Below, one piece after another: positions 55,947 through 64,000 of a stretch of DNA of 64,000 nucleotides. Source of the DNA: Cuneatibacter sp. NSJ-177. Its GTDB lineage: Bacteria; Bacillota; Clostridia; Lachnospirales; Lachnospiraceae. Each line of letters opens with the position of its first letter. Position 1 is the first letter of the stretch. The notes beneath the pieces were generated by a model, which saw nothing but the letters and a program-made list of their open reading frames with translations, was not told the origin of the DNA and did no database searches. The DNA lies in assembly GCF_022867805.1 (NCBI RefSeq), contig NZ_JALIFO010000006.1:744001-808000 (forward strand), written 5' to 3'. The translations under genes were made by a program, and so were the position numbers.

Positions 55947-56228
55947 TTAGTTCGCTGCCGGATCTTCTCCGAGAATTTTCATTAGTTGCTGCCGTACGCC
56001 TTCCCGGCACTCATCCAGGGAAAAGTCAATCCGGGAGAGCTTTTCCCTGGCGGCTTTCCGGGACAGGTATCCGTCCCGGTAGTCACAGAGGAGGAGAAAC
56101 AGCTGGTAGTGCTCTTTGGTATCGGTAATCGAGCGCCAGGGGGTGAAGGAATGTTTTTTCAGACAATCGTCACAGGTGTGGTAGCGGCGGCCGCAGATCA
56201 GGCAGCGGTGATTCAGCTCACTGGCCAT
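55947..56228 (-). CDS. Small zinc-finger protein
   Basis: 93 residues. CLICGRRYHTCDDCLKK provides two CxxC pairs for one zinc; the rest is helical (YRDGYLSRKAAREKLSRI). It starts directly next to the stop of the tube-protein gene. Similar small proteins follow the major tail gene in several clostridial phages, role unknown. Confidence 0.75.
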   Translation of the reverse strand: MASELNHRCLICGRRYHTCDDCLKKHSFTPWRSITDTKEHYQLFLLLCDYRDGYLSRKAAREKLSRIDFSLDECREGVRQQLMKILGEDPAAN

Positions 56229-57017
56229 TTATCCTGCAATATAAATATTGAACAGGCGCTTCTCCAGATCGCAGTAATCCTGCATCATCGTCATGCTGAA
56301 CGGATGTCCACCGTCGGTTGTGAAGCTAAGATCCATATCGGGTTTCAGCTTGGCATTCGGGAATACCACGTAAGCATAATAAGTCTTTGCGGAATCGCAA
56401 ACATCTTTTCCCATAACCTCCATGACAAACTTGCCGGCGGTCGTGAAATTAGAAGCACTGTTTTCCAGTACCACTGCCTTGTCAGTCTCATATTCATAGA
56501 AAACGGCAATCATTCCAGTTACGCCAGTGGGAACTGTGATTGTTTTGGTAGCAGCGTCCAACGTAAAGGTGGAAGCGGAAAGCGTAGAACCCTTCGCATA
56601 CTTGGTGCCCAGAGAGCTGTCATTTTTCAGAGCATAAATGTATTCGATCTCGTTGCCAGCCGGACCGGCAGGAACGTGTTCCAGTTCGATTTTTCCTTCT
56701 TTTACAAGGCACTGCTGGTAGGCAGGTACACAGATTTTAATGTCTTCATCAGCCAGCTTTTTCTCAGAACCAAACTGAGCCGCCGCCAAATTCGTATCGA
56801 ACAAGGCATTGGAAGCGGAGAATTCCGCGCTCTTGGAACGGTCAAACTTCATGATCACGCTGCCGATGGCGTCCGTCACGTCCGCAGACTCGCTGGTCAT
56901 GCTCAGGCTGGCGTCTTTAATCTGAGTAATGGACCACAGCACCTCGCCGGTTTCGGGAGAGAACATCGTACCTCTTCTGACACGGTCAATAACAAAATTG
57001 TTTAAATCGAAAGCCAT
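56229..57017 (-). CDS. Major tail (tube) protein
   Basis: 262 residues, beta-rich. It opens MAFDLNNFVIDRVRRGTMF, has ITQIKDASLSMTSESADVTD in the N-terminal half and an Ig-like stretch (TFTLDAATKTITVP), and ends HPFSMTMMQDYCDLEKRLF. This layout, and position after the tail terminator, is that of a siphophage tube subunit. Good SD (AGGAGG). Confidence 0.8.
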   Translation of the reverse strand: MAFDLNNFVIDRVRRGTMFSPETGEVLWSITQIKDASLSMTSESADVTDAIGSVIMKFDRSKSAEFSASNALFDTNLAAAQFGSEKKLADEDIKICVPAYQQCLVKEGKIELEHVPAGPAGNEIEYIYALKNDSSLGTKYAKGSTLSASTFTLDAATKTITVPTGVTGMIAVFYEYETDKAVVLENSASNFTTAGKFVMEVMGKDVCDSAKTYYAYVVFPNAKLKPDMDLSFTTDGGHPFSMTMMQDYCDLEKRLFNIYIAG

Positions 57018-57047
57018 AATTTTTTCCTCCTTACAGGGTCCGGTACT

Positions 57048-57779
57048 TTAATCCAAGTCCCGGAAATAGTTGAGTTCTTTTTTGTTGACCTTTTTCAGGT
57101 CGATGCCAAAGCCGGAATATCCGCTCTGCAAGAGCAGATCCGTATTTTTTATCGAAGGAATGCGCCGGACGCTGTCCATAAAGGCCAGGAGCTTCATGTC
57201 CCAGACCGTGTTATGGTTGTAGCCGAAGCCCTCCATGCCAAGCATGGTAGAAATCAGAGGCATCAATGAAGATTCATATTCTTTGTTTTTTTGAAGCTGG
57301 AATTCTTCTTCCGCTTCCTCTAAGAGCGCCTTATGCGTGAATTCATTGCCGGAGATTTCTACATGGCGTTTCAGGCCATGAACTTTCCGCAGAAACGAGA
57401 CCATCAGTTCATGGATGGAGGCATCAATAATCGAATTGGTATCCGGATTGTACAGACACAGCTCGCCGTTTTCCTGATTGAGATACCGGCCATAGGTTGA
57501 GAGGTCCAAAGACCCCAAAAGCAGGCTGGTATCTTCTTTTTGGAAGCTCTTGGCATAGAGCAGGAACAAATCAAAATCGGAAATTTCTTCCCAGTTGATT
57601 CCTTGCAGGTGGAGCTGATATTTGCAGTCGGTCGGGGTGGCACAGAGCATATGGACGACAGTAAAATATCTCTGTTCACCGAAATCTGCAATTTCTCCCA
57701 GGGTTGGCTGGTGAATCCGAATGAGGTCATTGATGACATAGTCCTCGCCGCGGTAGATTTGCAACATATCATTTTTCAT
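57048..57779 (-). CDS. Conserved-looking tail-locus protein of unknown function
   Basis: 243 residues with no signal peptide, mostly helical and acidic, opening MKNDMLQIYRGEDYVINDL. It lies between the tail-terminator-like gene (4-base overlap) and the tube protein (30-base gap). The SD is weak for the first ATG. Possibly a structural or assembly factor; no family recognised. Confidence 0.65.
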   Translation of the reverse strand: MKNDMLQIYRGEDYVINDLIRIHQPTLGEIADFGEQRYFTVVHMLCATPTDCKYQLHLQGINWEEISDFDLFLLYAKSFQKEDTSLLLGSLDLSTYGRYLNQENGELCLYNPDTNSIIDASIHELMVSFLRKVHGLKRHVEISGNEFTHKALLEEAEEEFQLQKNKEYESSLMPLISTMLGMEGFGYNHNTVWDMKLLAFMDSVRRIPSIKNTDLLLQSGYSGFGIDLKKVNKKELNYFRDLD

Positions 57780-58237
57780 CGTTTGGCATTCAAGTCCTTT
57801 GTCTCGAAAATCAGCCGTCGGTAGTAGTACGAGTCCTCAATGGCGCCTTCCCGGCTGCTGACGAGAGACAGCGGACCAAATCCTCCAAGATCGGAGCGTC
57901 CGTTAAATTTCTCGTCCAGAAGGCGGGCAATGGCGTCATTGCGGCTTTCGGTATTTTCCCCTCCTTCAATTAAGATGTGGGTGGGTGAGGAGAAAATCCA
58001 AAGCTCCAAAGTAGGCCGTACCCAAGCTTTCCCGGAAACCGAGGGGAAGAGATGCACCTGAACGGTGAGATAGGTTGGAATAGAAGTGTTGATTTCCGGC
58101 AGCTTTTTATAGGGGAAGAGGCAGCTTCCGGGAAGCGTCTCGGAACTGCTTTCAATGAGCGCTGTCAGCGCGCTGTCGGCGTTGATTTCCTGAATGACTT
58201 GATTTTTTAGATTTGTAATAATAGAACTGGTGGCTAT
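57776..58237 (-). CDS. Tail terminator/completion-like protein (apparent AUA start)
   Basis: About 153 residues. AAGGAGGT lies seven bases before ATA, which begins (M)ATSSIITNLKNQVIQEI; no ATG, GTG or TTG sits at workable spacing, and longer in-frame starts would run into the upstream gene without an SD. The protein shape, ending with RNDAIARLLDEKFNGRSDL and YYYRRLIFET, resembles small tail-terminator proteins that cap the tube. Position before the tube gene agrees. Assignment moderate. Confidence 0.6.
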   Translation of the reverse strand: MATSSIITNLKNQVIQEINADSALTALIESSSETLPGSCLFPYKKLPEINTSIPTYLTVQVHLFPSVSGKAWVRPTLELWIFSSPTHILIEGGENTESRNDAIARLLDEKFNGRSDLGGFGPLSLVSSREGAIEDSYYYRRLIFETKDLNAKR

Positions 58238-58482
58238 GGTTGGCACCTCCTTTGATAAAAAATTGATTGGATAAAATAAGGGAGCGGCCGGAAGGCGCTT
58301 CGGGGATGACGCGTTCTTCCGGCCGGATGAGATATGGGAAGGAGAAAGGCTTTGGCAGGTTTCTTTCTCCCCTAAAGAACCAGAACGGATGTTCGATAAA
58401 AGCGCGCTTATTCGTGGGTTCTTCCATGTTCTGGAAACTGGTTTCGGAAAGAGAGGAGGGAAATTTGTAAGTTTGGGACGGG

Positions 58483-61275
58483 CTAGGATTCGAAAGGGCA
58501 TTGTTTTGAAAAATGAAACCCGTAAATAGAGATTTCTCCGTCCTCTTGCTCCGACAGCATTTCCACCGGTCTGGCGCTTTCTTGTATTAATTGGTAGAAA
58601 TCCAGGTTCGGACAGCCAAAGAGCAGGCGCAATGCCGTTCGTCCGGTCAGACGGTGTTCTGGTTTTTCACAGCAGGACAGAAGGTGGAGCATGGTGCTCG
58701 AATTCATTTTTCGGCTTTGGATATAGTCGGAAGCCTGACGGCGGAGTTCCTCCGCCCGGACCCTTTTCTCCTCGGAACTTGAAGCTTCGGAGGCATAAAT
58801 CCGATTGATTTCCAACCTGGTTTCTTCTAATAATGAAAAGATTTTTTCAACCTGGCGGTAATTGACCTCGGAGGAACGGTACTCATTCTTATTGAGGATT
58901 TCGGAAAAGGGGAGAAATTCCTTTTTCTGATTGTTCCGACCGTCGGTCCGCTGAAAGGAGTTTACACATTTTTGAAGGTAGTCCATGGAGGTTTCATGGC
59001 GCTGATAGTTCTTCTTGGCCGGATCATAATAGCCCTTGGTTTTTGCAATATGAGCAAAAAAGTGCGGCTTGATCGCCCGTCCTTCGGCATCTTCCCGGTG
59101 GTATTTTTCCCGGATTTTCTTGAGCTCTGCCGTGCTGTCGATGACAAACTCTTTTTTTGCCTTGTCAATCTCAATTCCGGATAGGATATCCAGTTGACAG
59201 ATATCCCGATAAATTTCCTGAATTTCTTCCCAGGACGCCTGATGGTTCATCTTATCCCAGAGCAGGGAATTTAACTCTTGAGACAGGTTCACAATTTCTC
59301 CGATTTTGTTGGTGCTGGTACGGATATCCAGGTCGGCTTTTTCTGCGCTGGTAAATTTCCGCTTCCGTTTTTGGGACGCCGCATGATTGACCGGGACCAA
59401 AAACTCATCGTAGTGAAGCCTGGCCGCGGCGATCAACGTCGGATCATCGGTGCAGAGCAGGGAATCGGAGTCAAAATCTGATCCACTGTTGCGGTCCAAC
59501 ACGCTTTCCCCGATGGAATTCATACAGAGGATCTCCGGCGTCAGATTCAGATAACGGTCAATGGCTTCGTCCGCCACATTTTCCGGAAGCCATACATTGG
59601 AAATCGTAATGTGCGGAGAGCGGCTGCACAGGATCGTCTGCTGATAAGGAAAGCGAGTGCTGTGGACATGCCCGGCGCCAAGGCGGGAGACGCCGTCAAA
59701 ACGGCCGATACTGGCGAGCAGCATTTCCAACGGGTTTCCCAGCAATGTGGAATAATTGCCATTGACCAGCACATGCCCCTTTTTTAAGTTCTTGACAAAC
59801 GCTTTGGTCAGTTCTCCTTTGAACTCATGGTAGCTTTTGGTCTCCGCAAAGCGTTCGTTCAGTCCCAGCAGCCGGAAAATAATCTCGTTTTTCGAATGCA
59901 GAGGCCCCTCCGGCAAAACGGCGTCAACCGGGTATTTGACATAGTAGCGGACCACAGCAGGATCTCTCTTCAAACGATGGAGATAGTCCAGAGAGGGGGT
60001 CAAAAAGCGCTTCATGTCGTCCTCGCTCAGGTGAAGAGTGTTTAAGAGCTGGTAGTGGGTGGAAACCATACGCCCGCCAAAATAGTGTGTCGGTTTTTCG
60101 TATTTTACAATACCGAACGCAGGCTCCAGTTGATCCAGCCACTGATCGAAGGTCCCAAATTTCAAATATTTGATGCTGCTGGGCGTTGTGATCAGCTTCA
60201 CTTCGTCCAGCGTTCGGGCACGGGTGACTCCATTTAGCTGGGCGACTTCCGTAATCCCGTTTTCCTGGAACCAAAGTGACAGGTTGGCGTTAAAGCAGCA
60301 GGATTTGAAAAAACGATTGCGGAGCAGAAGCATACCTTTCTCTTCGTATTTTCCAAATAAGCTTTTGTCCATCAGCGACTGGCCGTCAAAAATACTGTTG
60401 CGGATTTCGGTATCGGCTTCCTTGGTGGACAGCCAGGTTCCTTCGATGGTTGTCTCCATGGCCCGTTCTTTAAAAACGCTCTCATAATCGTCGATCAGGA
60501 GAATGTTTTCCGGACGGATCGTCAGGGTGTCTAAGATCGAGGAGGTGGTCAGAGAGATATAGGATTCCCAGGCAGCCAAATCCACGGGCTGCCCCTTTTT
60601 TAGTTTGAATCCGCAGCATTCCCAGCGGTGCATCTGCCGGTACAAGCGTTCTTCAATAAAGAGGCATTTGCCGACGCGGGCGGAGCCAGAGGAACGCTTG
60701 AAGCGGACATAGGGAATCCCGTTGCAGATAAAACCGTTCTCGTAAAGCTCTCCTCGGAGCTCTGAGACTGTCATCAGGGTCGGAATGCGTCCGGGCTGAT
60801 AGCTGACGCCGTCGTAGGTGAAAAAACCTTCTGCCAGCGCCGGTTCCGCCGGTGCACTGACGGGGACTCCGGTTTCCACTGCCAAAAGCATTCCGTCCTT
60901 CATGCAGATATGGTCGGTGAAGACCAGCTCTCGCGGGTCCACCCCTTCCCGGACATAGACGCCGGGCCGGACATGGTTGAACTGCTTGACATTATAGTGG
61001 AAAGTGACGTTGATGACGCGGGTCGTATACTCGAAACCATTTTTCCAGAAAGAAAAGCGATTGTTCCGGCAGACCTTTTCGTAAACTTCGCGCAGTTTTC
61101 GAAGTTCCAGGCTCTCATCCAATGTGTTGATGAATTTCCGGAGGCGGAGGGATCCGTCCGGACGGGTGATCTCATAGCCGGATGGATTTCCGGCGAGATG
61201 GTTGGCAAGATAAATGTCTTTGGCGTCAAGGGAGAGGATCCGTACGCCAGCGGGATTTCCTTCGATGGTTCTCAC
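58483..61275 (-). CDS. Putative single-chain two-barrel RNA polymerase (YonO-like)
   Basis: 930 residues. Residues 600-604 are DFDSD inside NSGSDFDSDSLL, close to the DxDGD metal motif of beta'-like and YonO-type RNA polymerases. Other blocks in the right order are FDGQSLMDKSLF (296-307), LLLRNRFFKSCCF (316-328, candidate first-barrel Lys324), LLGNPLEMLL (511-520) and ILCSRSPHITISNVW (548-562). Start: GTG at 61275, but AAGGAG touches it; AUC at 61266 has better spacing. If active it could transcribe the tail genes that follow. Inference from motifs only. Confidence 0.6.
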   Translation of the reverse strand: MRTIEGNPAGVRILSLDAKDIYLANHLAGNPSGYEITRPDGSLRLRKFINTLDESLELRKLREVYEKVCRNNRFSFWKNGFEYTTRVINVTFHYNVKQFNHVRPGVYVREGVDPRELVFTDHICMKDGMLLAVETGVPVSAPAEPALAEGFFTYDGVSYQPGRIPTLMTVSELRGELYENGFICNGIPYVRFKRSSGSARVGKCLFIEERLYRQMHRWECCGFKLKKGQPVDLAAWESYISLTTSSILDTLTIRPENILLIDDYESVFKERAMETTIEGTWLSTKEADTEIRNSIFDGQSLMDKSLFGKYEEKGMLLLRNRFFKSCCFNANLSLWFQENGITEVAQLNGVTRARTLDEVKLITTPSSIKYLKFGTFDQWLDQLEPAFGIVKYEKPTHYFGGRMVSTHYQLLNTLHLSEDDMKRFLTPSLDYLHRLKRDPAVVRYYVKYPVDAVLPEGPLHSKNEIIFRLLGLNERFAETKSYHEFKGELTKAFVKNLKKGHVLVNGNYSTLLGNPLEMLLASIGRFDGVSRLGAGHVHSTRFPYQQTILCSRSPHITISNVWLPENVADEAIDRYLNLTPEILCMNSIGESVLDRNSGSDFDSDSLLCTDDPTLIAAARLHYDEFLVPVNHAASQKRKRKFTSAEKADLDIRTSTNKIGEIVNLSQELNSLLWDKMNHQASWEEIQEIYRDICQLDILSGIEIDKAKKEFVIDSTAELKKIREKYHREDAEGRAIKPHFFAHIAKTKGYYDPAKKNYQRHETSMDYLQKCVNSFQRTDGRNNQKKEFLPFSEILNKNEYRSSEVNYRQVEKIFSLLEETRLEINRIYASEASSSEEKRVRAEELRRQASDYIQSRKMNSSTMLHLLSCCEKPEHRLTGRTALRLLFGCPNLDFYQLIQESARPVEMLSEQEDGEISIYGFHFSKQCPFES

Positions 61276-61453
61276 TCCTTACTGTTAAAACTCGGATTTC
61301 TATCATCCGTGGATAAGCAAAGCTGACGCAAGGCGAAGCATGAACTTTTTGCAGTCTGGTTAAGCTGTGTTCAACTGTTCTTCGGAATACTGCGACTGAT
61401 ATTCAAAAAGCTTCGCCATGCAGCTGCTTTTTGTGTGAGGCTGCTTTTGGGTT

Positions 61454-61681
61454 TTATTTTTCCTCATAGACGTTGATTTCTTCGATGTAGGTATCATAGG
61501 GACTGTCGGTGCGGCACCAGGTAGGCGTGCGGCGGGAGCGGTGGTCCGAAGGAGGATAAAAGTCCTGCGCCCTGAGAACCGGGGGACTTTGACGGTGATC
61601 GTATTTTGCCATATTCTGGCGGATGGTATGGGTAATATTGCCGGAACCGGCAGGGATTTTTTCATTCTGATTTTGCTGCAT
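61454..61681 (-). CDS. Small basic protein, first gene of the tail locus
   Basis: 75 residues from the ATG at 61681 (GGAAGGAAAG upstream), opening MQQNQNEKIPAGSGNIT and ending IEEINVYEEK. No family recognised; the middle is rich in Arg and Pro. It lies directly behind the LexA-box promoter, so it should be the first product after induction. A 178-base gap separates it from the polymerase-like gene. Confidence 0.6.
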   Translation of the reverse strand: MQQNQNEKIPAGSGNITHTIRQNMAKYDHRQSPPVLRAQDFYPPSDHRSRRTPTWCRTDSPYDTYIEEINVYEEK

Positions 61682-61752
61682 AGCTTTCCTTCCTTTCTGT
61701 TTCATTTCAAATGAGGACGGAAGGGCGCTGGGGAGAAGTAAAAACAAATATA

Positions 61753-61764
61753 GAACATATATTC
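61753..61764. promoter_or_regulatory. LexA-like operator, tail-locus side
   Basis: GAACATATATTC (minus strand GAATATATGTTC) differs by one base from the Gram-positive LexA core GAAC-N4-GTTC. It lies about 21 bases downstream of the minus-strand -10, so a bound repressor would block the start of the tail operon. Confidence 0.6.
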
Positions 61765-61784
61765 GATTTTTGCTGGGTAAGGAG

Positions 61785-61813
61785 AGTATACCCCGGATCG
61801 AGACATTTGTCAA
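61785..61813 (-). promoter_or_regulatory. Promoter of the tail locus
   Basis: TTGACA and TATACT are 17 bases apart on the minus strand, near consensus, about 105 bases before the first gene (61681). Confidence 0.8.
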
Positions 61814-61949
61814 GAGAGAAAGTTGTAGGTTGATTAGAGTGTTAAATGATAAAGTATAAGGTAGAAATGGCTGATTTTACTGATGGTATTGGTATAAAAA
61901 CAGAAAAAGATGGAACAAAATTAAATTCAAAAATTTGTATTCGTTCGTA

Positions 61950-61978
61950 TTGACTTCCCGGAGAGAAGATGCTATAAT
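61950..61978 (+). promoter_or_regulatory. Divergent promoter facing the SADNG protein
   Basis: TTGACT and TATAAT are 17 bases apart. The transcript would have a leader of about 280 bases (to 62263). The leader 62000-62263 contains no recognised RNA family; I see no strong terminator in it. Confidence 0.8.
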
Positions 61979-61987
61979 ACAGAAAAC

Positions 61988-61999
61988 GAACAAATGTTC
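61988..61999. promoter_or_regulatory. LexA-like operator, divergent side
   Basis: GAACAAATGTTC is a perfect GAAC-N4-GTTC core and is preceded by C, as in the DinR/LexA consensus. It covers the expected start of the plus-strand promoter at 61950-61978. Confidence 0.75.
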
Positions 62000-62263
62000 T
62001 TTTGGATAAACCAATTAGAGCGAGGACAAGGCCGCCGCTGGGGAGAATGTGGGGGCAGGAAACTTAGCAATACGATCACTGGGGCGAGGACTTATCCACC
62101 TTAGTCGATTAAAGAGAGTGCACGGAATGTGAGACGCCGTTTCATGACAAAGCAGCAGACCGATGCCGGAGATTTCTTCTATAAGACAGGAGGATGCAGA
62201 GACTGTATTTTGTAAATGAAAAAACCAAGAGAGTTTTCGTCAATCGGAAGGAAAGGACATTTT

Positions 62264-62653
62264 ATGAGTGCAGATAATGGAATTTACATACTGGCGGCGA
62301 AGGATCAGTACCGGGTGGCCCATGCCCAGGGCATTGACAATATTTACTGGTCTTTTTCAGAAGGATACTGCGGAGACAGGATTGTGCCGACGAGAGCGCT
62401 GGAAGTGTGGGGAAATCTGCCCCATACCGGCGATGCAGGGACCGCGATTCAGGTGGCGGAGAGAATCCGGAAAAAGATTCCGGTCTGTGAGTATGGGATC
62501 TGCGTCATTCCATTAAAGATGACCTGGAAAGACCTACTGCAAGAAGCCAAAGACTATGCAGGGGAGGAGCTGCGGTATCTGGAAGAAAACGGCTGCTGTT
62601 TTGAGGGAAACCGCAGGCTGCTTTGGGATATCCGGCGTGGGAAGATACGTTAA
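62264..62653 (+). CDS. Phage-type protein with SADNGIYIL motif
   Basis: 129 residues from the ATG at 62264 (SD GGAAAGGA); a start 16 codons earlier is less likely. The opening MSADNGIYILAAKDQYRVAH is common to hypothetical proteins of phages and mobile elements. Several conserved aromatic residues follow (NIYWSFSEGY). It is the only plus-strand gene of the divergent LexA-box promoter. Function unknown. Confidence 0.75.
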   Translation: MSADNGIYILAAKDQYRVAHAQGIDNIYWSFSEGYCGDRIVPTRALEVWGNLPHTGDAGTAIQVAERIRKKIPVCEYGICVIPLKMTWKDLLQEAKDYAGEELRYLEENGCCFEGNRRLLWDIRRGKIR

Positions 62654-62675
62654 AGGCGGCCATTCGGCCGCCCCT

Positions 62676-63263
62676 TCAATCTTTCATATCGTCGATAATC
62701 GTTTCTATCATCTGTTTTTTTAGATAAACATCGAAACCCAGCATACATACCATGGCAAAATTTTGCAGGTATTCCCTGGATTCCTCCGGGACATCCGGGA
62801 AGGATTTTTCGGCCAGATTGATTTTTCCGAGAATGTCTTTGTAAAAAGGCCGGAACATCTGGGTTTCCAGGAGAACGATATCCTTATAGATATCTTTCAT
62901 GCTGGGCCCTTCTTCCGCGGTGTTGCCGAAGTAGTGCTCATTGAGTGGATTCAGCAAGGTCTGGATATCGTTGATGGATAAAATATTTTTCAGGTAATAA
63001 ATAAAAATTAAAAGAAGAAGGTGTTCCTGGCTGTACTTTTTCTTTTCTGAAGGGGGCAGCAGGTTGTTCTTCGTGTAATTATTGATCATGGTCTTGGTCA
63101 GGATCTTGTCGTCTGGATGGCGTTTGAATTCTTTCAGCTTTTCATCCATAAAAGTAGTGACCTGGTCCATGTAAAGATCGATATTCGGGAGCATGGACGG
63201 CTTGATATAAGCAAGTTTACCGTATTTCTCCAGCAGTTTTTCAAATTCTCTTGAATGCGCCAT
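62676..63263 (-). CDS. DUF1836 domain protein
   Basis: 195 residues, helical. YIKPSMLPNIDLYMDQVTTF at the start and TKTMINNYTKNNLLPPSEKK in the middle form a MerR-like winged-helix region typical of DUF1836 proteins, common in clostridia and thought to be regulators. It converges on the SADNG gene with 22 bases between. The 256 bases after its start (63264-63519) show nothing recognisable. Confidence 0.85.
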   Translation of the reverse strand: MAHSREFEKLLEKYGKLAYIKPSMLPNIDLYMDQVTTFMDEKLKEFKRHPDDKILTKTMINNYTKNNLLPPSEKKKYSQEHLLLLIFIYYLKNILSINDIQTLLNPLNEHYFGNTAEEGPSMKDIYKDIVLLETQMFRPFYKDILGKINLAEKSFPDVPEESREYLQNFAMVCMLGFDVYLKKQMIETIIDDMKD

Positions 63264-63519
63264 TCCTTAGTACCTCCATGTTCCCATTATATAGTAATTA
63301 AAACCAGATTACAAGCTTTTCTTACAGTGAAAGGGAGGTGCAAACCATACCTGTTATCATTCACTATCACAATTCCGCAAGATATTATTGGGCATTTTTG
63401 CACAAATATCCTGAGTCAGATGGCGCGAAACGGTGAGTTTTATTGTTTCTGTGCATTACGAAGCGCGTTGCTGTTCATGGAACTATGTTTTTTCGGGTCC
63501 GTGAATAGTAACTTACAAC

Positions 63520-64000
63520 TCAGGGTGTAAAGGTTACATGAATCTCCACGATTTCGCTGTTGGTTCCCACCCGCATATTGGGTCCCCAGAGTCCGAGACC
63601 GGAGGTTACGATAGAGGTCATGGATTCGACTGTCAGACGGCCATAGGAATTTTCCCACATGGCCTGGATCAGCAAAGTAAACGGCCACAGCTGACCGTCG
63701 TGCGTGTGGCCGGATAAGTCCAAATCCACACCAGCTTCCGCCATCTCGGCGAGATCCCGCGGCTGATGATCCATGGCCAGAACCGGCTTGCTAAGGTCCA
63801 GGTGTTTGGTTAGTTCCGCCGGGGTCAGACGTCCGGAAGTCTCTGTTTTTTTGACGCGGCTCCGGTCCTTTCTCCCGATTAAATAAAACGAATCGTCGAT
63901 GAGCACGGATTCGTCTTCCAGCAGCCGGATCCCGGCCTGGCTTAGAAAATCACGCAGCCGTTCGTCGTTGGTTTTCTTTTTGCCTTGAAAAGTAAAACCC
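63520..64000 (-). CDS. Metallophosphoesterase (YkuE-like), C-terminal part
   Basis: The gene enters from beyond the window; 159 codons are visible. DLSGHTHDGQLWP is the C-terminal metal motif of calcineurin-like phosphoesterases, with VLAMDHQPRDLAEM before it and GLGLWGPNMRVGTNSEI after it, as in YkuE/YaeI-type enzymes. The N-terminal metal ligands lie outside the window. Confidence 0.88.
   Translation of the reverse strand, partial: GFTFQGKKKTNDERLRDFLSQAGIRLLEDESVLIDDSFYLIGRKDRSRVKKTETSGRLTPAELTKHLDLSKPVLAMDHQPRDLAEMAEAGVDLDLSGHTHDGQLWPFTLLIQAMWENSYGRLTVESMTSIVTSGLGLWGPNMRVGTNSEIVEIHVTFTP

Noticed and set aside
61360-61467. A 35-codon ORF after the first tail-locus gene
   Set aside because: It starts inside the end of the 61454-61681 gene and has no clear SD or recognisable sequence.

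Overview
The window looks like a piece of chromosome from a mid-GC Gram-positive anaerobe of the class Clostridia, most likely the family Lachnospiraceae. The evidence is the ruvAB-zapA-U32 block, a UPF0237 (ACT) and UPF0210 (PFL family) pair, a DUF1540 protein, DUF1836 and DUF5662 proteins, a PolA with a degenerate proofreading domain, and an attenuated leader in front of infC-rpmI-rplT. Shine-Dalgarno sites are strong (AGGAGG-like). No sequence search was possible, so the family level is inference.

Positions 1-26.75 kb are ordinary chromosome. A sodium symporter is cut by the left edge. A long plus-strand run follows: ruvA, ruvB, zapA, two overlapping U32-type genes, an FtsW/RodA glycosyltransferase and its class B penicillin-binding protein. 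Then come a lipoprotein and a DUF5662 gene (minus), a subtilisin-like protease, upp (minus), and a five-gene dlt-like operon (adenylating ligase, PLP decarboxylase, carrier protein, MBOAT, SGNH protein). After tRNA-Leu and an F420-ligase-family gene come polA, coaE, a YycJ-type hydrolase, the ACT/PFL pair, DUF1540, infC (AUU start)-rpmI-rplT, and tRNA-Pro/tRNA-Arg.

Positions 26.8-62.7 kb hold a phage-tail locus transcribed mostly on the minus strand, so it reads from about 61.8 kb down to 27.1 kb. In order it encodes a small protein, a 930-residue protein with a DFDSD motif that resembles YonO-type two-barrel RNA polymerases, a tail-terminator-like protein, an unknown protein, a major tail (tube) protein, small proteins, a chaperone-like protein, a 2004-residue tape measure, Dit, a long Tal, a DUF859-like fibre with a self-cleaving chaperone, an NlpC/P60 lysin, a membrane coiled-coil protein, a holin, and a collagen-like fibre with an HxH-rich tip. 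I find no terminase, portal, capsid, integrase or replication gene. The locus starts at a divergent promoter pair in which each promoter carries a LexA-like box. The simplest readings are an SOS-inducible headless tail (F-type tailocin-like) or a prophage that has lost its head genes. The 48.6-53.4 kb part is scrambled: it holds partial tape-measure copies, a duplicated ~530 bp unit with a YbjQ-like gene, a zinc-ribbon gene, a stem-loop-rich non-coding stretch and a plus-strand amidohydrolase. Positions 29.7-32.25 kb are a graveyard of an IS30-like transposase, a large serine recombinase and a TPR/RCC1 gene.

Positions 62.7-64 kb return to chromosome: a DUF1836 gene and a metallophosphoesterase cut by the right edge. 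The best candidates for something new are the headless tail locus with its own polymerase-like protein, and the dlt-like operon that includes a carrier-linked-type decarboxylase.
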